A stretch of DNA of 64,000 nt from an uncultured Acetatifactor sp. GTDB taxonomy: Bacteria; Bacillota; Clostridia; Lachnospirales; Lachnospiraceae. Positions 15,973 through 24,829 of this stretch are shown in pieces. The stretch's first letter is position 1. Each line of letters begins with the position of its first letter. The stretch spans positions 62,001 through 126,000 of the forward strand of contig CAJUQT010000003.1 of the NCBI GenBank assembly GCA_910588225.1, given 5' to 3'. The position numbers and the translations under genes are program-made. The notes under the pieces are model-generated. The model was not told where the DNA came from. It worked only from the letters and a program-made list of their open reading frames with translations, and did no database searches.

Positions 15973-16814
15973 AACAGGGTCCTCCCGGTAACATCCATAA
16001 AAATATCATTTAAGTTGGGCTCGCTGCTGTGAATGGACTGCAGGCGGTTTTCGGCCATCAGACGTTTCAGCTGCGCATCGGAGGAGATTTGTTCCAGAGG
16101 GCAGCTCGCCCTGTGCTCCCCATTTTCAAACCATGTATAAGTTACGGAAGCCGCGCCTTTGGACATAATCAGATTGCGGGGACTGTCCAGTGCGCATATT
16201 CTGCCGTTTACAATAAAGGCAACCCTGTCGCAAAGTTCGGCGGCATCCTGCATATTGTGCGTTGTCAGAAGAATGGTCTTTCCTTTTGCCTTTTCGTCTA
16301 AAATCATATCTTTCACCAAACGGCTGTTTGTGGGATCAAGCCCGCTGGTGGGCTCGTCCAGGCAGAGCAAAAGAGGGTCATGCAGCAGGGCCTTTATCAG
16401 GTTTAAACGGGATTTCATCCCCTTTGAATAAGCGGCCACACGCTTATCTGCGTCTTGTTCCAACCCTGCCATTTTCAAAAGCCGGTCTATGGGACGGGGC
16501 TTTTTTTCGTAGAGGGAAGCGAAAAACTGCAGATTCTCTCTTGCGGTGAGTTTTTCGTACATTGTTGAAAATTCAAAATCAACACCGATGTTTTCATAGA
16601 AATGCCTTGTTCGGTTTTTGCACTCCATACCATTTACCTGGCAGGAGCCCTGATATGTCCGCAGCATTCCCATCAGAATTTTCTGCAGGGTGCTTTTGCC
16701 TGCCCCGGAGGGACCTAAAAAGCCAAAGATTTCCCCCTTTGAAACGGAAAAATTCATGTCGGAAATAAAAGGGCTTTTCGTGTAACTGAATGAAAGATTC
16801 TGTACCGTAATCAT
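15969..16814 (-). CDS. ABC transporter ATP-binding protein
   Basis: A 281-residue ATPase. Walker A is GPSGAGKST, the Q-loop region is less clear, the signature is degenerate (YSKGMKSRL in place of LSGGQ), Walker B is LLLCLDEPTSGLD, and the switch His is in LLTTHNM. A C-terminal extension (VTYTWFENGEHRA onward) is typical of ABC-2 exporters. ATG at 16814 has GGAGGTAAAT just upstream. A TTGACT/AGTCAA palindrome lies before the gene, matching one at the TetR promoter. Together with the two downstream permeases it forms an exporter, probably repressed by the adjacent TetR protein. Confidence 0.88.
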   Translation of the reverse strand: MITVQNLSFSYTKSPFISDMNFSVSKGEIFGFLGPSGAGKSTLQKILMGMLRTYQGSCQVNGMECKNRTRHFYENIGVDFEFSTMYEKLTARENLQFFASLYEKKPRPIDRLLKMAGLEQDADKRVAAYSKGMKSRLNLIKALLHDPLLLCLDEPTSGLDPTNSRLVKDMILDEKAKGKTILLTTHNMQDAAELCDRVAFIVNGRICALDSPRNLIMSKGAASVTYTWFENGEHRASCPLEQISSDAQLKRLMAENRLQSIHSSEPNLNDIFMDVTGRTLL

Positions 16815-16831
16815 ATTTACCTCCACACTGT

Positions 16832-16857
16832 TTGACTGAATCAAAATAAATAGTCAA
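16832..16857. promoter_or_regulatory. Candidate TetR operator before the ABC operon
   Basis: TTGACT (16832-16837) and AGTCAA (16852-16857) form a palindrome with a 14-base AT-rich centre, directly upstream of the ATPase start. A closely similar pair lies at the TetR gene's own promoter. Confidence 0.55.
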
Positions 16858-16896
16858 TAAAAAGCCTGTTATAAGTCCGCCTGACAGACGGACTTT

Positions 16897-17484
16897 TTAA
16901 AGAATCTGTGTCACAATACCATAAATCAGGGCATACAGCGCTTTGTCATACTGTTCGCCGATCTCTGCTTTATGCAGCGTTGCAAAGTAAACCGCGTGAA
17001 AGGCCGCGCTGATAACCTTTGTGTCCGTTTCTTTTTTAAAAGGAAACAGGGCCAGCATTTTTTCGATCGTCAGGGTATCTTCCTGAAAATGCGCCTCCAC
17101 AATTTCCCGGGGCAGCTTACGCACAAGCAGTTCCACATCGCCTGCATCAATCAGTTTCAAAATCAGCATTTCCTCTGTCTTCTTATAAAATGCAAAGATC
17201 ACATCGGTCAGCTTCTCCGCGGAAAGCGCCGCGCCTGCAATGCCGGAAAGGGCCTGGTACAGCTCACGATTGACACATTCCTGCTGTTCCTGAATCACTT
17301 CAAACAGCAGCAATTCTTTGGATGGATAAAAGAGATAGAAAGTTCCTTTGGGTATGTTGACCCGTCTCACGATTTCATCCACCGTAGTGCGGCGGACACC
17401 GTAACTTGCCAGGCATTTTGCCGCTTCTTCCTTCAACCGATTTCTGATATATTCCCGTTCCTGTTCCGAATAGCTTTTTGGCAC
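16897..17484 (-). CDS. TetR/AcrR family transcriptional regulator
   Basis: A 195-residue regulator. The N-terminal helix-turn-helix is clear: AAKCLASYGVRRTTVDEIVR, then NIPKGTFYLFYPSKELLLFEV. The C-terminal ligand domain is helical and unassigned. It lies upstream of, and in the same direction as, the three-gene ABC exporter. Its promoter (TTGACA-17-TATAAT) is overlapped downstream of the -10 by a palindrome that recurs before the ATPase gene, so autoregulation together with exporter control is likely. The inducer is unknown but is probably the exported compound. Confidence 0.88.
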   Translation of the reverse strand: MPKSYSEQEREYIRNRLKEEAAKCLASYGVRRTTVDEIVRRVNIPKGTFYLFYPSKELLLFEVIQEQQECVNRELYQALSGIAGAALSAEKLTDVIFAFYKKTEEMLILKLIDAGDVELLVRKLPREIVEAHFQEDTLTIEKMLALFPFKKETDTKVISAAFHAVYFATLHKAEIGEQYDKALYALIYGIVTQIL

Positions 17485-17499
17485 GTCAATGCCTCCTGT

Positions 17500-17552
17500 T
17501 TGACTAAAACTGTTTGCATAGTCATTATATGAGGCAAGTAAGATTTTGTCAA
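17500..17552 (-). promoter_or_regulatory. TetR gene promoter with overlapping operator
   Basis: Read on the minus strand, TTGACA (17547-17552), 17 bases, TATAAT (17524-17529) is a consensus promoter. TTGACTA (17500-17506) and TAGTCA (17519-17524) form a palindrome over the start-site region and just touch the -10, so a bound repressor would block initiation. Confidence 0.7.
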
Positions 17553-17931
17553 GAGGCTTGATGAGTTCTTTTCAGATTCTGTGGTAACAGTTCGTAACAG
17601 TTCGGAGAGCTCCCGCCGCATATCTTTTTGCCTGGGAGGGAAAACGGTTCCCTGACGATGCTGAACTGTGATTACTGTTCACAGGTACCTTCGCGAGTTG
17701 TTTTGCGTGCATCTGTAACTATGGACGCAGTGAACAATAATGCGGGCCCGGAGCGCAACAAAAGGATGGAAATAAACGGTGAGATATGGTATCATGGTGG
17801 TATAGAAAAGGCGGGATAAGGGGCTGTGGCATTCAGAAATTCCACTTCAAAAATCAGGCATATTTATACCTGGTGCTCCTGAATGGGGCAGCCCCTTCCG
17901 GCAGAAGACAAAGGAACAGGAGAGACAGCGG
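17553..17931 (+). other. Intergenic stretch before the TPR gene
   Basis: No gene is seen here. It contains GTAACAGTTC twice in tandem (17584-17603) and, near 17668-17683, a weak dyad of GAACTGT and ACTGTTC. A promoter candidate TGGTATCAT (TATCAT 17790-17795) precedes the TPR gene by about 135 bases, in a context shared with the region before the DUF4272 gene. Confidence 0.4.
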
Positions 17932-19482
17932 ATGCGTAAGACGAAAAATGAGTTGTACCGGACCCTGGACGGGGCGGAGCCGGAAGGGGAACGGTATTCG
18001 GAGCTGTTGGAACAGTGCCGGATTTGGAATGAGCGGGATGAATATCAGAAGATCATCGACGCATTGGAAGCCATCCCGGATCAGGCGCGCACCCCGGAGA
18101 CGGACAGCGAGCTGGCGCGGGCGTACAACAATCTGGCGGATCCGGGGGAACCCCGGGGCATTTCCATGATCAGGCGCGCCCTTGCCCTGCTGAAACCCCA
18201 CGAGGCATATTTTGAAGGGGATCATGTGTGGAATTTCCGCATGGGCTATTCCTATTACCACCTGGACCAGGAGGGCCGGGGGCTGTTCTATTTCCGCAGA
18301 GCGTTGGAGGCCCTTCCCGGGGATAAGGACACGGAGGAGCTTATCGGCTGCTGTGAGGACCGCATCACCCTGCCCCGTTTCAGGGAAAATTTCCGGGAGC
18401 GGACACAAAAAACATGGGCGGCCTTTGCGGAGCAGGAGGCGGAACTGCGCCGTTTTATGGAAGAAGACAGGAACCATGAACGGGGGGAAGAACTCACCGG
18501 GAAGTGCGAACAGATTCTGAACCTGGCCTTTGAGGATATTTCCTTTGAGATGGGCTTCAACGGCCGGAAACCGGAATTGATTCTCACTCCGGAGGGAGAT
18601 AAGGTCAAACTCTTTGAACTGGTTTATTTTCAAAAGCATGCGCCTGCAGAGGTACTGGAGCACTGGAATATCCTGGTGGGCCGTCAGCCTGCGGCGAACA
18701 TGGGCCTGCGCTCCGGCGAATGGGAGATTTCCGGGGATGATGTGCGGATCCGGTTGGAACAGACAGGGGAGAAAAGCTTTGCCCTCTTTGCATACTGCGA
18801 AAAGCTGCTGCCCCTGCTTCCGGAGGAGGAAGGCAGGGCATGGTGGCTGCTTACCACCCTCACCGATCAGGTATTGGGCGAGATTCCCCATATGAGATAC
18901 ATAGACGCCTTCCATGTGCTTCACGAACCCGGGGAGGAACCCTGCATTCTCCTGACGGAACTGCCCGGGAAGCTCCAGGACATGGGACTGGACCTTTCGT
19001 CTGACCCGGAGGCTTATCTGGAGGGCAGCTACACCGGGTATCGCATGGAACCCAATGAAGACCCGAATGGGGACTGGCGACTGGATGTCATAGCCGGTTC
19101 CACCAACTGCACGGCTCTGGTGAGCGAATATCTGAACAATGAGAACGGGTATATGGACGCGCTTCACGCAGACGGCGCTGCGGCGGGGTTTTTCTGTTAT
19201 CCCCTGGAGGGTTTTACCGGCGAAAACCGCAGTCAGCAGATTTTTGACTTTCGGGACAAACTGGAGGCAGCGTTGAGGGAAGGCAGCGGCGGGGACTGCG
19301 TCACACTGACCGGCGGGGCCACCGGTATTTACTGCGGCTATGTGGACTTTATTGCATGGGACCTGCTTACCGTCTTAATCCAGGCCAGGGCCTTCTTTGA
19401 GAACATCCATATCCCCTGGGCGGATTTCCATGTGTTCCGCCGGGATGCGGGGACGGTGGCCCTGAAAGCCCGGAAAGAATAG
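17932..19482 (+). CDS. TPR protein of the immunity-type cluster
   Basis: A 516-residue soluble protein. The N-terminal 150 residues form helical TPR-like pairs: YQKIIDALEAIPDQ, then ELARAYNNLADPGEPRGISM, and NFRMGYSYYHLDQEGRGLFY followed by FRRALEAL. The remaining 350 residues contain a domain ending in WRLDVIAGSTNCTALVSEYL, ADGAAAGFFCYPLEGF and a final IHIPWADFHVFRR. I recognise this as a recurrent Lachnospiraceae arrangement but cannot name it. ATG follows AGGAGA by 8 bases. It precedes the FGE-fold gene by 25 bases, so the two are probably co-transcribed. An immunity or orphan-immunity role is inferred from context only. Confidence 0.65.
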   Translation: MRKTKNELYRTLDGAEPEGERYSELLEQCRIWNERDEYQKIIDALEAIPDQARTPETDSELARAYNNLADPGEPRGISMIRRALALLKPHEAYFEGDHVWNFRMGYSYYHLDQEGRGLFYFRRALEALPGDKDTEELIGCCEDRITLPRFRENFRERTQKTWAAFAEQEAELRRFMEEDRNHERGEELTGKCEQILNLAFEDISFEMGFNGRKPELILTPEGDKVKLFELVYFQKHAPAEVLEHWNILVGRQPAANMGLRSGEWEISGDDVRIRLEQTGEKSFALFAYCEKLLPLLPEEEGRAWWLLTTLTDQVLGEIPHMRYIDAFHVLHEPGEEPCILLTELPGKLQDMGLDLSSDPEAYLEGSYTGYRMEPNEDPNGDWRLDVIAGSTNCTALVSEYLNNENGYMDALHADGAAAGFFCYPLEGFTGENRSQQIFDFRDKLEAALREGSGGDCVTLTGGATGIYCGYVDFIAWDLLTVLIQARAFFENIHIPWADFHVFRRDAGTVALKARKE

Positions 19483-19507
19483 GATAAAAGAAAAGAGGAA
19501 GCATGAA

Positions 19508-20473
19508 ATGAACAATCAATTACTCCGCCCATATTTTGAAAAACTCACCGAAGGGGATAAAACGGCTCTTATGCAGGAGATGGCAGATCGCTACGGGCTG
19601 CAGTTCAAGGGGCTGCAGAGGTTCTGCCGTTGGGGCCGCAGCTGCACCACCGGCGTCTTTGAAAAAGGCGGCAGGGAGTTTGTATTTGTCCCCGGAGACA
19701 CCGTCACCATCGGTTGGGAGCGCTTTGAAACGGGATTGGACGAAGAGAATCTGGAAGAACTGTACGATGTATTTGAAGAATATGAATATAAGGGGACTCC
19801 GGAGGAATTCATTGGGGAGGATATGGCTCCGGTCCGGCAGGTTACGGTTGCGCCTATGCTGGCAGGGCGGAAACTGGAAGAGATCGGATGGGAGCCGGTG
19901 AGTTTCCAGGATCCCCGGCTGTTGGAACATCCGGACTGGCTGCAGGCGTTTCAGGAGCATCAGCGCGCCGGAATGCGGGGGCTTAATCTGGCAGGCTGCG
20001 CCCGGTTTCATTGCACAGACGGCCGGTGGGAGGCATTTCTCTATCATGATGTGACCTACGATGAACTGAAAGAACTGCTGAACAGACAGGGCTTTTCCCT
20101 TCCCACGGCGGATGAATGGGCCTATCTCTGCGGCGGCGGATGCCGTACCCTGTTTCCCTGGGGGGACGGTTTGAAAAGCGATATGCATCTTTATCATTTC
20201 AGCGAGGCGGAGGATGCAGGCAGGCCCTATGACATGGAGGAGCCGAACTTCTTCGGGCTGTCCATTGCCTATGACCCTTACAAACAGGAATTGGTGGAGG
20301 CGGATGCCGCTGCAACCTGCGGCGGGGACGGCGGCTGCTGTATCTGCGGCGGCGAGGGTCCTCTGCTGGGTTATCTGCCCTGCTCTCCCCACAGGAAGCC
20401 GGAAATACAGGAGGACGACGTGTTGGATAATGATTTTCATTTTTGCCGTCCGATTATACGGGTTTGGCAATAA
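19508..20473 (+). CDS. FGE/SUMF1-fold protein (immunity-like)
   Basis: A 321-residue protein with features of the formylglycine-generating-enzyme fold: GGREFVFVPGDTVTIGWERF at about residue 54, then GFSLPTADEWAYLCGGGCRT and LFPWGDGL, and a C-terminal FHFCRPIIRVW. The PTxxEWEY-like block and PWGD are family hallmarks. A Cys/Gly-rich loop (CGGDGGCCICGGEG, about residues 275-288) is unusual. The active-site Cys pair of true FGE enzymes is not evident, so it is probably a non-catalytic relative. It follows the TPR gene closely in an operon of protective-type proteins. Confidence 0.65.
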   Translation: MNNQLLRPYFEKLTEGDKTALMQEMADRYGLQFKGLQRFCRWGRSCTTGVFEKGGREFVFVPGDTVTIGWERFETGLDEENLEELYDVFEEYEYKGTPEEFIGEDMAPVRQVTVAPMLAGRKLEEIGWEPVSFQDPRLLEHPDWLQAFQEHQRAGMRGLNLAGCARFHCTDGRWEAFLYHDVTYDELKELLNRQGFSLPTADEWAYLCGGGCRTLFPWGDGLKSDMHLYHFSEAEDAGRPYDMEEPNFFGLSIAYDPYKQELVEADAAATCGGDGGCCICGGEGPLLGYLPCSPHRKPEIQEDDVLDNDFHFCRPIIRVWQ

Positions 20474-20555
20474 GCTGTTCCGGATACTAAAAAGATACCA
20501 GCAGCACCCATGTTGGATATATCATGATGAACTGACATACACGGGAGGAAATACT

Positions 20556-21572
20556 GTGAAATACGAGTTTTATGCGGGTTCCTATGGAAAAAAAGAGGAA
20601 GAGAGTATCGTGAAATTTTCACTGGACGGAGAGACGGGGCAGATTGAGCGGATTTACGGATGGAAGGGTGTGGAAAATCCTTCCTGGCTGCTCTTGAATG
20701 CCGGGAAAGACATGCTCTATGCGGTAGAGGAACTGGAGCCGGAAGGAAGGGTATGTGCCTTTGCCGTGGAGGAAAAAGGACTGCGATTTGTGAATTCCGT
20801 ATCCACAAAAGGGGCTGCGCCATGCCACATCAGCATGGACGGGAGGGAAGAGACGTTGTTTGTCTCCAATTATACAGGTGGTTCTCTGGCTGTCTGCAGA
20901 CTGGAAGCTTCCGGCAGGATATCGGAAGTCATGGAACTGATTCAGCATGAGGGGCACGGCGTGAATCTGCTCAGACAGGAAGGTCCCCATATCCACTTTA
21001 CAAAAGTGTCGGGGAGAGAAATTTTTACTGTCGATCTGGGGGTGGATAATGTGTTCATCTATGAGCAGGAGGAAGAGGGGCGTCTGAAGGATACAGGAAA
21101 GCGGATTGTGTTCCCGGCAGGAGAGGGGCCCAGGCATCTGGAGTTCCATCCGGAGAATCCCGGACTGCTTTATGGGGTCTGTGAACTGGGCAATAAGCTT
21201 GGGTTTTTCCGGGAAAGGGGCGGGGAATACCATCTGGAAGCGTTGCTGCCCACCGTTCCGGAGAATTTTTCGGGGAGCAGTAAGGCGGCGGCCATCCGGG
21301 TTGGAGGCGGCAGGCTTCTGGTCAGCAACAGAGGCTATGACAGTCTGGCGGTTTTTACGTTGGACGAAGGCGGAATACCGAGGCCCGGGCAGATTGTTCC
21401 CACGGGAGGAAAGTCGCCCAGGGATTTTGAGATTTTCGGCAATCTGGTGGTCACGGCGAATCAGGATTCGGATGAGCTGAGGGTTCTGAAATTTGACGAA
21501 GCCACGGGGGCGCTGGAGCATACAGGAATATCTGTGCCAATGGTTCGACCTGTATGCATTTGCCGGGTGTGA
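20556..21572 (+). CDS. Lactonase family protein (YbhE/6-phosphogluconolactonase-like beta-propeller)
   Basis: A 338-residue seven-bladed propeller protein. Repeating strands carry NPSWLLLNAGKDMLYAVEEL, HISMDGREETLFVSNYTGGS, PRHLEFHPENPGLLYGVCEL and LVSNRGYDSLAVF, the usual landmarks of the PF10282 family that hydrolyses 6-phosphogluconolactone or related lactones. GTG at 20556 has GGGAGG 7 bases upstream. No signal peptide is visible, so it is cytoplasmic. It is preceded by the immunity-like genes and followed by a peptidase gene about 110 bases away. The exact substrate is not established. Confidence 0.85.
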   Translation: MKYEFYAGSYGKKEEESIVKFSLDGETGQIERIYGWKGVENPSWLLLNAGKDMLYAVEELEPEGRVCAFAVEEKGLRFVNSVSTKGAAPCHISMDGREETLFVSNYTGGSLAVCRLEASGRISEVMELIQHEGHGVNLLRQEGPHIHFTKVSGREIFTVDLGVDNVFIYEQEEEGRLKDTGKRIVFPAGEGPRHLEFHPENPGLLYGVCELGNKLGFFRERGGEYHLEALLPTVPENFSGSSKAAAIRVGGGRLLVSNRGYDSLAVFTLDEGGIPRPGQIVPTGGKSPRDFEIFGNLVVTANQDSDELRVLKFDEATGALEHTGISVPMVRPVCICRV

Positions 21573-21685
21573 TATGGATTCTGAACAGGCCTGTTACAGC
21601 ACATAAAGGCGTGGTGGGAAGACGGCAGGCTGTTGGATACTAACCGGCGGGTTATGGGCTGACAAGGATATATGAGGAGGGTAAA

Positions 21686-22948
21686 ATGAAGGAACTGATG
21701 GATTTTGTAAAGGAACTGAGCTTTGTCCGGGTGGGAGGAAGTGCAGAAGAGAAGAAGGCTGCGGAACTGATTATGAGAGAAATCAATGAGACCGCGGAGG
21801 AAACGGGACGGCAGGATATTCAAAAGGAATATATGAAATTCCGGATTCCGGACGCAGAAGTCAGGAAATGCTCTGTGCGGGCAGCAGGACGGGAGATTCC
21901 ATGTGTGCCGTACCTGTGTTCCGGTAATATTGACAGAGAGTGTGATCTGATATATCTGGATGACGCTTCCGAAATTGACTTTGCCGGGGTGGGAGACCTG
22001 GAAGGTAAGGCGGTATTGCTGAATAAGCTCACTGATGAGGAAGTATATAAGCGACTGACAGAGCATAAGGTGTCAGCGTTTCTGGTTATGCAGGGGAAGT
22101 ACTACTCTTCGGAGAAGGAAGCCTCCCTGTATCCCAGAAGGTTAAGAGAACACTTTACCAGAAATGGAGTGATTCCCGGATTTCTGATTACGGCGGCAGA
22201 TGCCCTCCGGTTGATTCAGGAAGAAGTGGAGAAGGTACAGCTTATATTGGAGCAGGAAGAAACGGAGCTGGAGAGTCAGAACGTATTGGCTGTGATTGAA
22301 GGAACGGATTTGAAGGCGGAAAGTATTGTGCTTACAGCGCACTATGATTCTGTCCCTGTAGGTACGGGCTCCTGGGACAATGCCACAGGCACAACGGCGC
22401 TTCTGGCTATTTTCAGATATTTTGCGGCCAATCCGCCCAGAAGAACCCTGCGTTTTCTATGGTGCGGCAGTGAAGAATTGGGGCTGCTGGGATCCAGAGC
22501 CTATGTGGAGCAGGAGAAAGAAAGGCTCGAGCAGATTGCATTTTGCTTCAACTTTGATATGTGCGGTACGGCACTGGGTTCAAACAGAATCTGTGTGACA
22601 GGGGAGAAGGAGCTGCAGACATTTGCGGAGCAGTATTGTAAAATCACAGGTTATTCCGCGGAAATCAAGTCACTGGTTCACTCCAGCGATTCCGCGCCCT
22701 TCTGCGATAATGAAATCCCGGCGCTGGGGCTGAGCAGAGGGACATCTACGGCGGAGATTCACACCATATATGACTTGCTGCCCACGCTAAGTGAAAAGGC
22801 AATGCGTAAAAACGTGGAGTTTGCGGTTGGAATGATTGGGGCGGTGGCAAATGCGGCAGTGCTTCCCGTCAAGAAAGGCATGCCGGAGGACACCAGGAAG
22901 GAACTGGATAAATATTTCCACCGCGAAGAAGACAAAGGAAAAAAATGA
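21686..22948 (+). CDS. M28 family zinc metallopeptidase
   Basis: A 420-residue aminopeptidase-type protein. Metal and catalytic blocks are complete: VLTAHYDSVP (His, Asp), GSWDNATGTTALL (bridging Asp), FLWCGSEELGLLGS (Glu-Glu), FNFDMCGT (Asp) and a late STAEIHTIYD (His). Residues 70-190 form a PA-like insert. There is no signal peptide or membrane helix, so it acts in the cytoplasm. GAGGAGG precedes the ATG. It stands between the lactonase and the DUF4474 gene with no obvious operon partner. Confidence 0.88.
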   Translation: MKELMDFVKELSFVRVGGSAEEKKAAELIMREINETAEETGRQDIQKEYMKFRIPDAEVRKCSVRAAGREIPCVPYLCSGNIDRECDLIYLDDASEIDFAGVGDLEGKAVLLNKLTDEEVYKRLTEHKVSAFLVMQGKYYSSEKEASLYPRRLREHFTRNGVIPGFLITAADALRLIQEEVEKVQLILEQEETELESQNVLAVIEGTDLKAESIVLTAHYDSVPVGTGSWDNATGTTALLAIFRYFAANPPRRTLRFLWCGSEELGLLGSRAYVEQEKERLEQIAFCFNFDMCGTALGSNRICVTGEKELQTFAEQYCKITGYSAEIKSLVHSSDSAPFCDNEIPALGLSRGTSTAEIHTIYDLLPTLSEKAMRKNVEFAVGMIGAVANAAVLPVKKGMPEDTRKELDKYFHREEDKGKK

Positions 22949-23036
22949 CGGGGAACTCTGTCATCTTTTGGGGTACATCTTTCCTGCCGGCGGCATATAA
23001 TAGAGCAAAACATCATAGGATTATAGGTTATAGATT

Positions 23037-23990
23037 ATGTATGTTGCTCTGCTTATTTTATTGTTGTCTGCATTTGCGGGCATGCTTTTCGGGCACTTCC
23101 GCAGGAAGAAGATTATCTGCAAAATCCGGTGTATGGATAAATGCAGGAAATGTTCTCTGCTGGAAGAGCTGGCGGACCCCTTCGGCTATGTGTATCATTG
23201 CTGCTGTGGATTTTTTTCTTCTACTGTTGATGCCTGGCAGAAAGCCGCCGGGTATACCTGGTTTTACGATTATATGGCACCCAGATTCCAGATGGTGTTC
23301 GATGCCCTTCCGGTCTATTTCAATTATCGGGGCAGAACATGGCTGATTGAGTTCTGGAAAGGCCAGTATGGCATAAATACCGGTGCGGAAATCGGTATTT
23401 ATCATGCAGACAGACTGCTGTCAGAGACGGAATATCGAGCCGCACATTTTGAAGCGGCCAAAGAAGAGGAGATGCTGTCCTGCTCCATGCAGCTATGTAC
23501 GGAAAAGGGGGCCTGTGTGAAGATATCTGAAAGGCACTGGTGGCTGACCGCTTTTCTGCCGGGTGTTTTTTCCCAGCCTTCTGAATTGTGTCTGAAAGCA
23601 GCAGTCGGCTTTCCCAACAGAGAAATGCTGGAAGCCTTCTATCGGGGGCTGTGCCGGGAAGGATACTCTGGGGAGAGGATTGCCATGCAGAATCTCTCGC
23701 TGTCTTTTACCTTTCATCAGCCGAGACCGCAGCGCTATGGCCTGCTGACTCGCTTTCATCGGCGGCTGTCTCAGTGCCTGAACCGGATGTACTGCCGGAT
23801 TTTTCTGTGGGTCACCAGGCCTTTTGAGTGTGTGGAAGACCGCATTCTGTTCCTTTACTATTATCTTCCGTTTTGCTTTCGGAAGCTGATGCGTCTGCGC
23901 CGTTTTCACAGACGGTGCCACAGGAAGAGGGGCTGCCGCCGCCCTAAATGCTGCCGCAGATGCAGGCCCTGCCCCAGGGAAAAGGCATGA
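23037..23990 (+). CDS. DUF4474 domain protein, membrane-anchored
   Basis: A 317-residue protein. An N-terminal membrane helix (residues 2-20) is followed by a Cys-rich turn (CKIRCMDKCRKC). The DUF4474 domain then spans residues 42-235: LADPFGYVYHCCCGFFSSTV, YFNYRGRTWLIEFWKGQYGI, the RHWWLTAFLPGVFSQPSEL block and SLSFTFHQPR. The last 60 residues are strongly basic and Cys/Arg-rich. Function is unknown; the domain is widespread in gut Clostridia. Its stop overlaps the start of a metallophosphoesterase gene by 4 bases, so the two are translationally coupled and probably work together. Confidence 0.8.
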   Translation: MYVALLILLLSAFAGMLFGHFRRKKIICKIRCMDKCRKCSLLEELADPFGYVYHCCCGFFSSTVDAWQKAAGYTWFYDYMAPRFQMVFDALPVYFNYRGRTWLIEFWKGQYGINTGAEIGIYHADRLLSETEYRAAHFEAAKEEEMLSCSMQLCTEKGACVKISERHWWLTAFLPGVFSQPSELCLKAAVGFPNREMLEAFYRGLCREGYSGERIAMQNLSLSFTFHQPRPQRYGLLTRFHRRLSQCLNRMYCRIFLWVTRPFECVEDRILFLYYYLPFCFRKLMRLRRFHRRCHRKRGCRRPKCCRRCRPCPREKA

Positions 23991-24829
23991 GTACCGCCAG
24001 TCGTCTGGACCGCGCTTTTTCCCAGGCGCTGGTGCTGCCGTTTCACCATTGTTCCAGATATGTGCTCATAAGCGACTGTCACAGGGGGGTGGGTACCTCG
24101 TCGGACAATTTTCTGAAGAACCAGCATCTGTATTATGCGGCCATGGAACATTATTACAGGAATGGTTTCACTTATATTGAACTTGGAGACGGAGAAGAGC
24201 TGTGGGAGAATCGAAAGCTGCGAAATATCACGGAAATTCATGAAGATGTATATTGCATGTTTGCCAGGTTTGAGGAGAGAGGCCGCCTGCATCTGCTTTA
24301 CGGCAATCACAACATTGTCCGTAAAAAGAATCCTGCTTTTTTGGAAGCTGTGATTCTGTATTCCGATGCCATGCCGGAGAAATCTCTGTATCTGACCCAT
24401 GGACATCAGGCCAGCTTCCTGAATTCTACGCTGTGGCGCCTGGCCAGGTTTCTGGTGCGCTATTTCTGGAGTCCTCTGGAAAATCTGGGCTTCCTGGATC
24501 CTACCAGCGCGGCCAAGAATTATGAAGTAAAGGAAAAGTGTGAAGAAAGTCTGCGCAGATGGGCAGAAGCACACGGTCATATTCTGGTGGCAGGGCATAC
24601 CCATCGCCCTGTGCTGCCCGAGGAGCCATCTTTCTACTATAATACGGGAAGCTGCGTCCACCCCCGCTGTATAACCTGCATTGAGATTCAGCGGGGGGAG
24701 ATGACCCTGGTAAAATGGACCATGAATGCCCGGGCAGACAGCGTCCTGTATGTGGCAAGAGAAGTGATTTCCGGTCCTGTGAAAATACTGAATACCAATC
24801 AGTATTGCAGCCGGAACAAGGTTATCTGA
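23987..24829 (+). CDS. Metallophosphoesterase
   Basis: A 280-residue calcineurin-like phosphoesterase. The metal motifs appear in order: ISDCHRG (D-x-H), ELGDGEELW (G-D), LYGNHN (GNHD with Asp replaced by Asn), LTHGHQ and VAGHTHRPV. The Asn in GNHN is a change at a usually acidic position. The fold resembles UDP-2,3-diacylglucosamine or serine/threonine-type phosphatases, but the substrate is unknown. The ATG is embedded in the stop of the DUF4474 gene. The 3' end overlaps the convergent ankyrin gene by 8 bases. Confidence 0.85.
   Translation: MSTASRLDRAFSQALVLPFHHCSRYVLISDCHRGVGTSSDNFLKNQHLYYAAMEHYYRNGFTYIELGDGEELWENRKLRNITEIHEDVYCMFARFEERGRLHLLYGNHNIVRKKNPAFLEAVILYSDAMPEKSLYLTHGHQASFLNSTLWRLARFLVRYFWSPLENLGFLDPTSAAKNYEVKEKCEESLRRWAEAHGHILVAGHTHRPVLPEEPSFYYNTGSCVHPRCITCIEIQRGEMTLVKWTMNARADSVLYVAREVISGPVKILNTNQYCSRNKVI

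Noticed and set aside
17854..19167. 437-codon minus-strand open frame
   Set aside because: It lies opposite the TPR gene, which has a better start and recognisable repeats.
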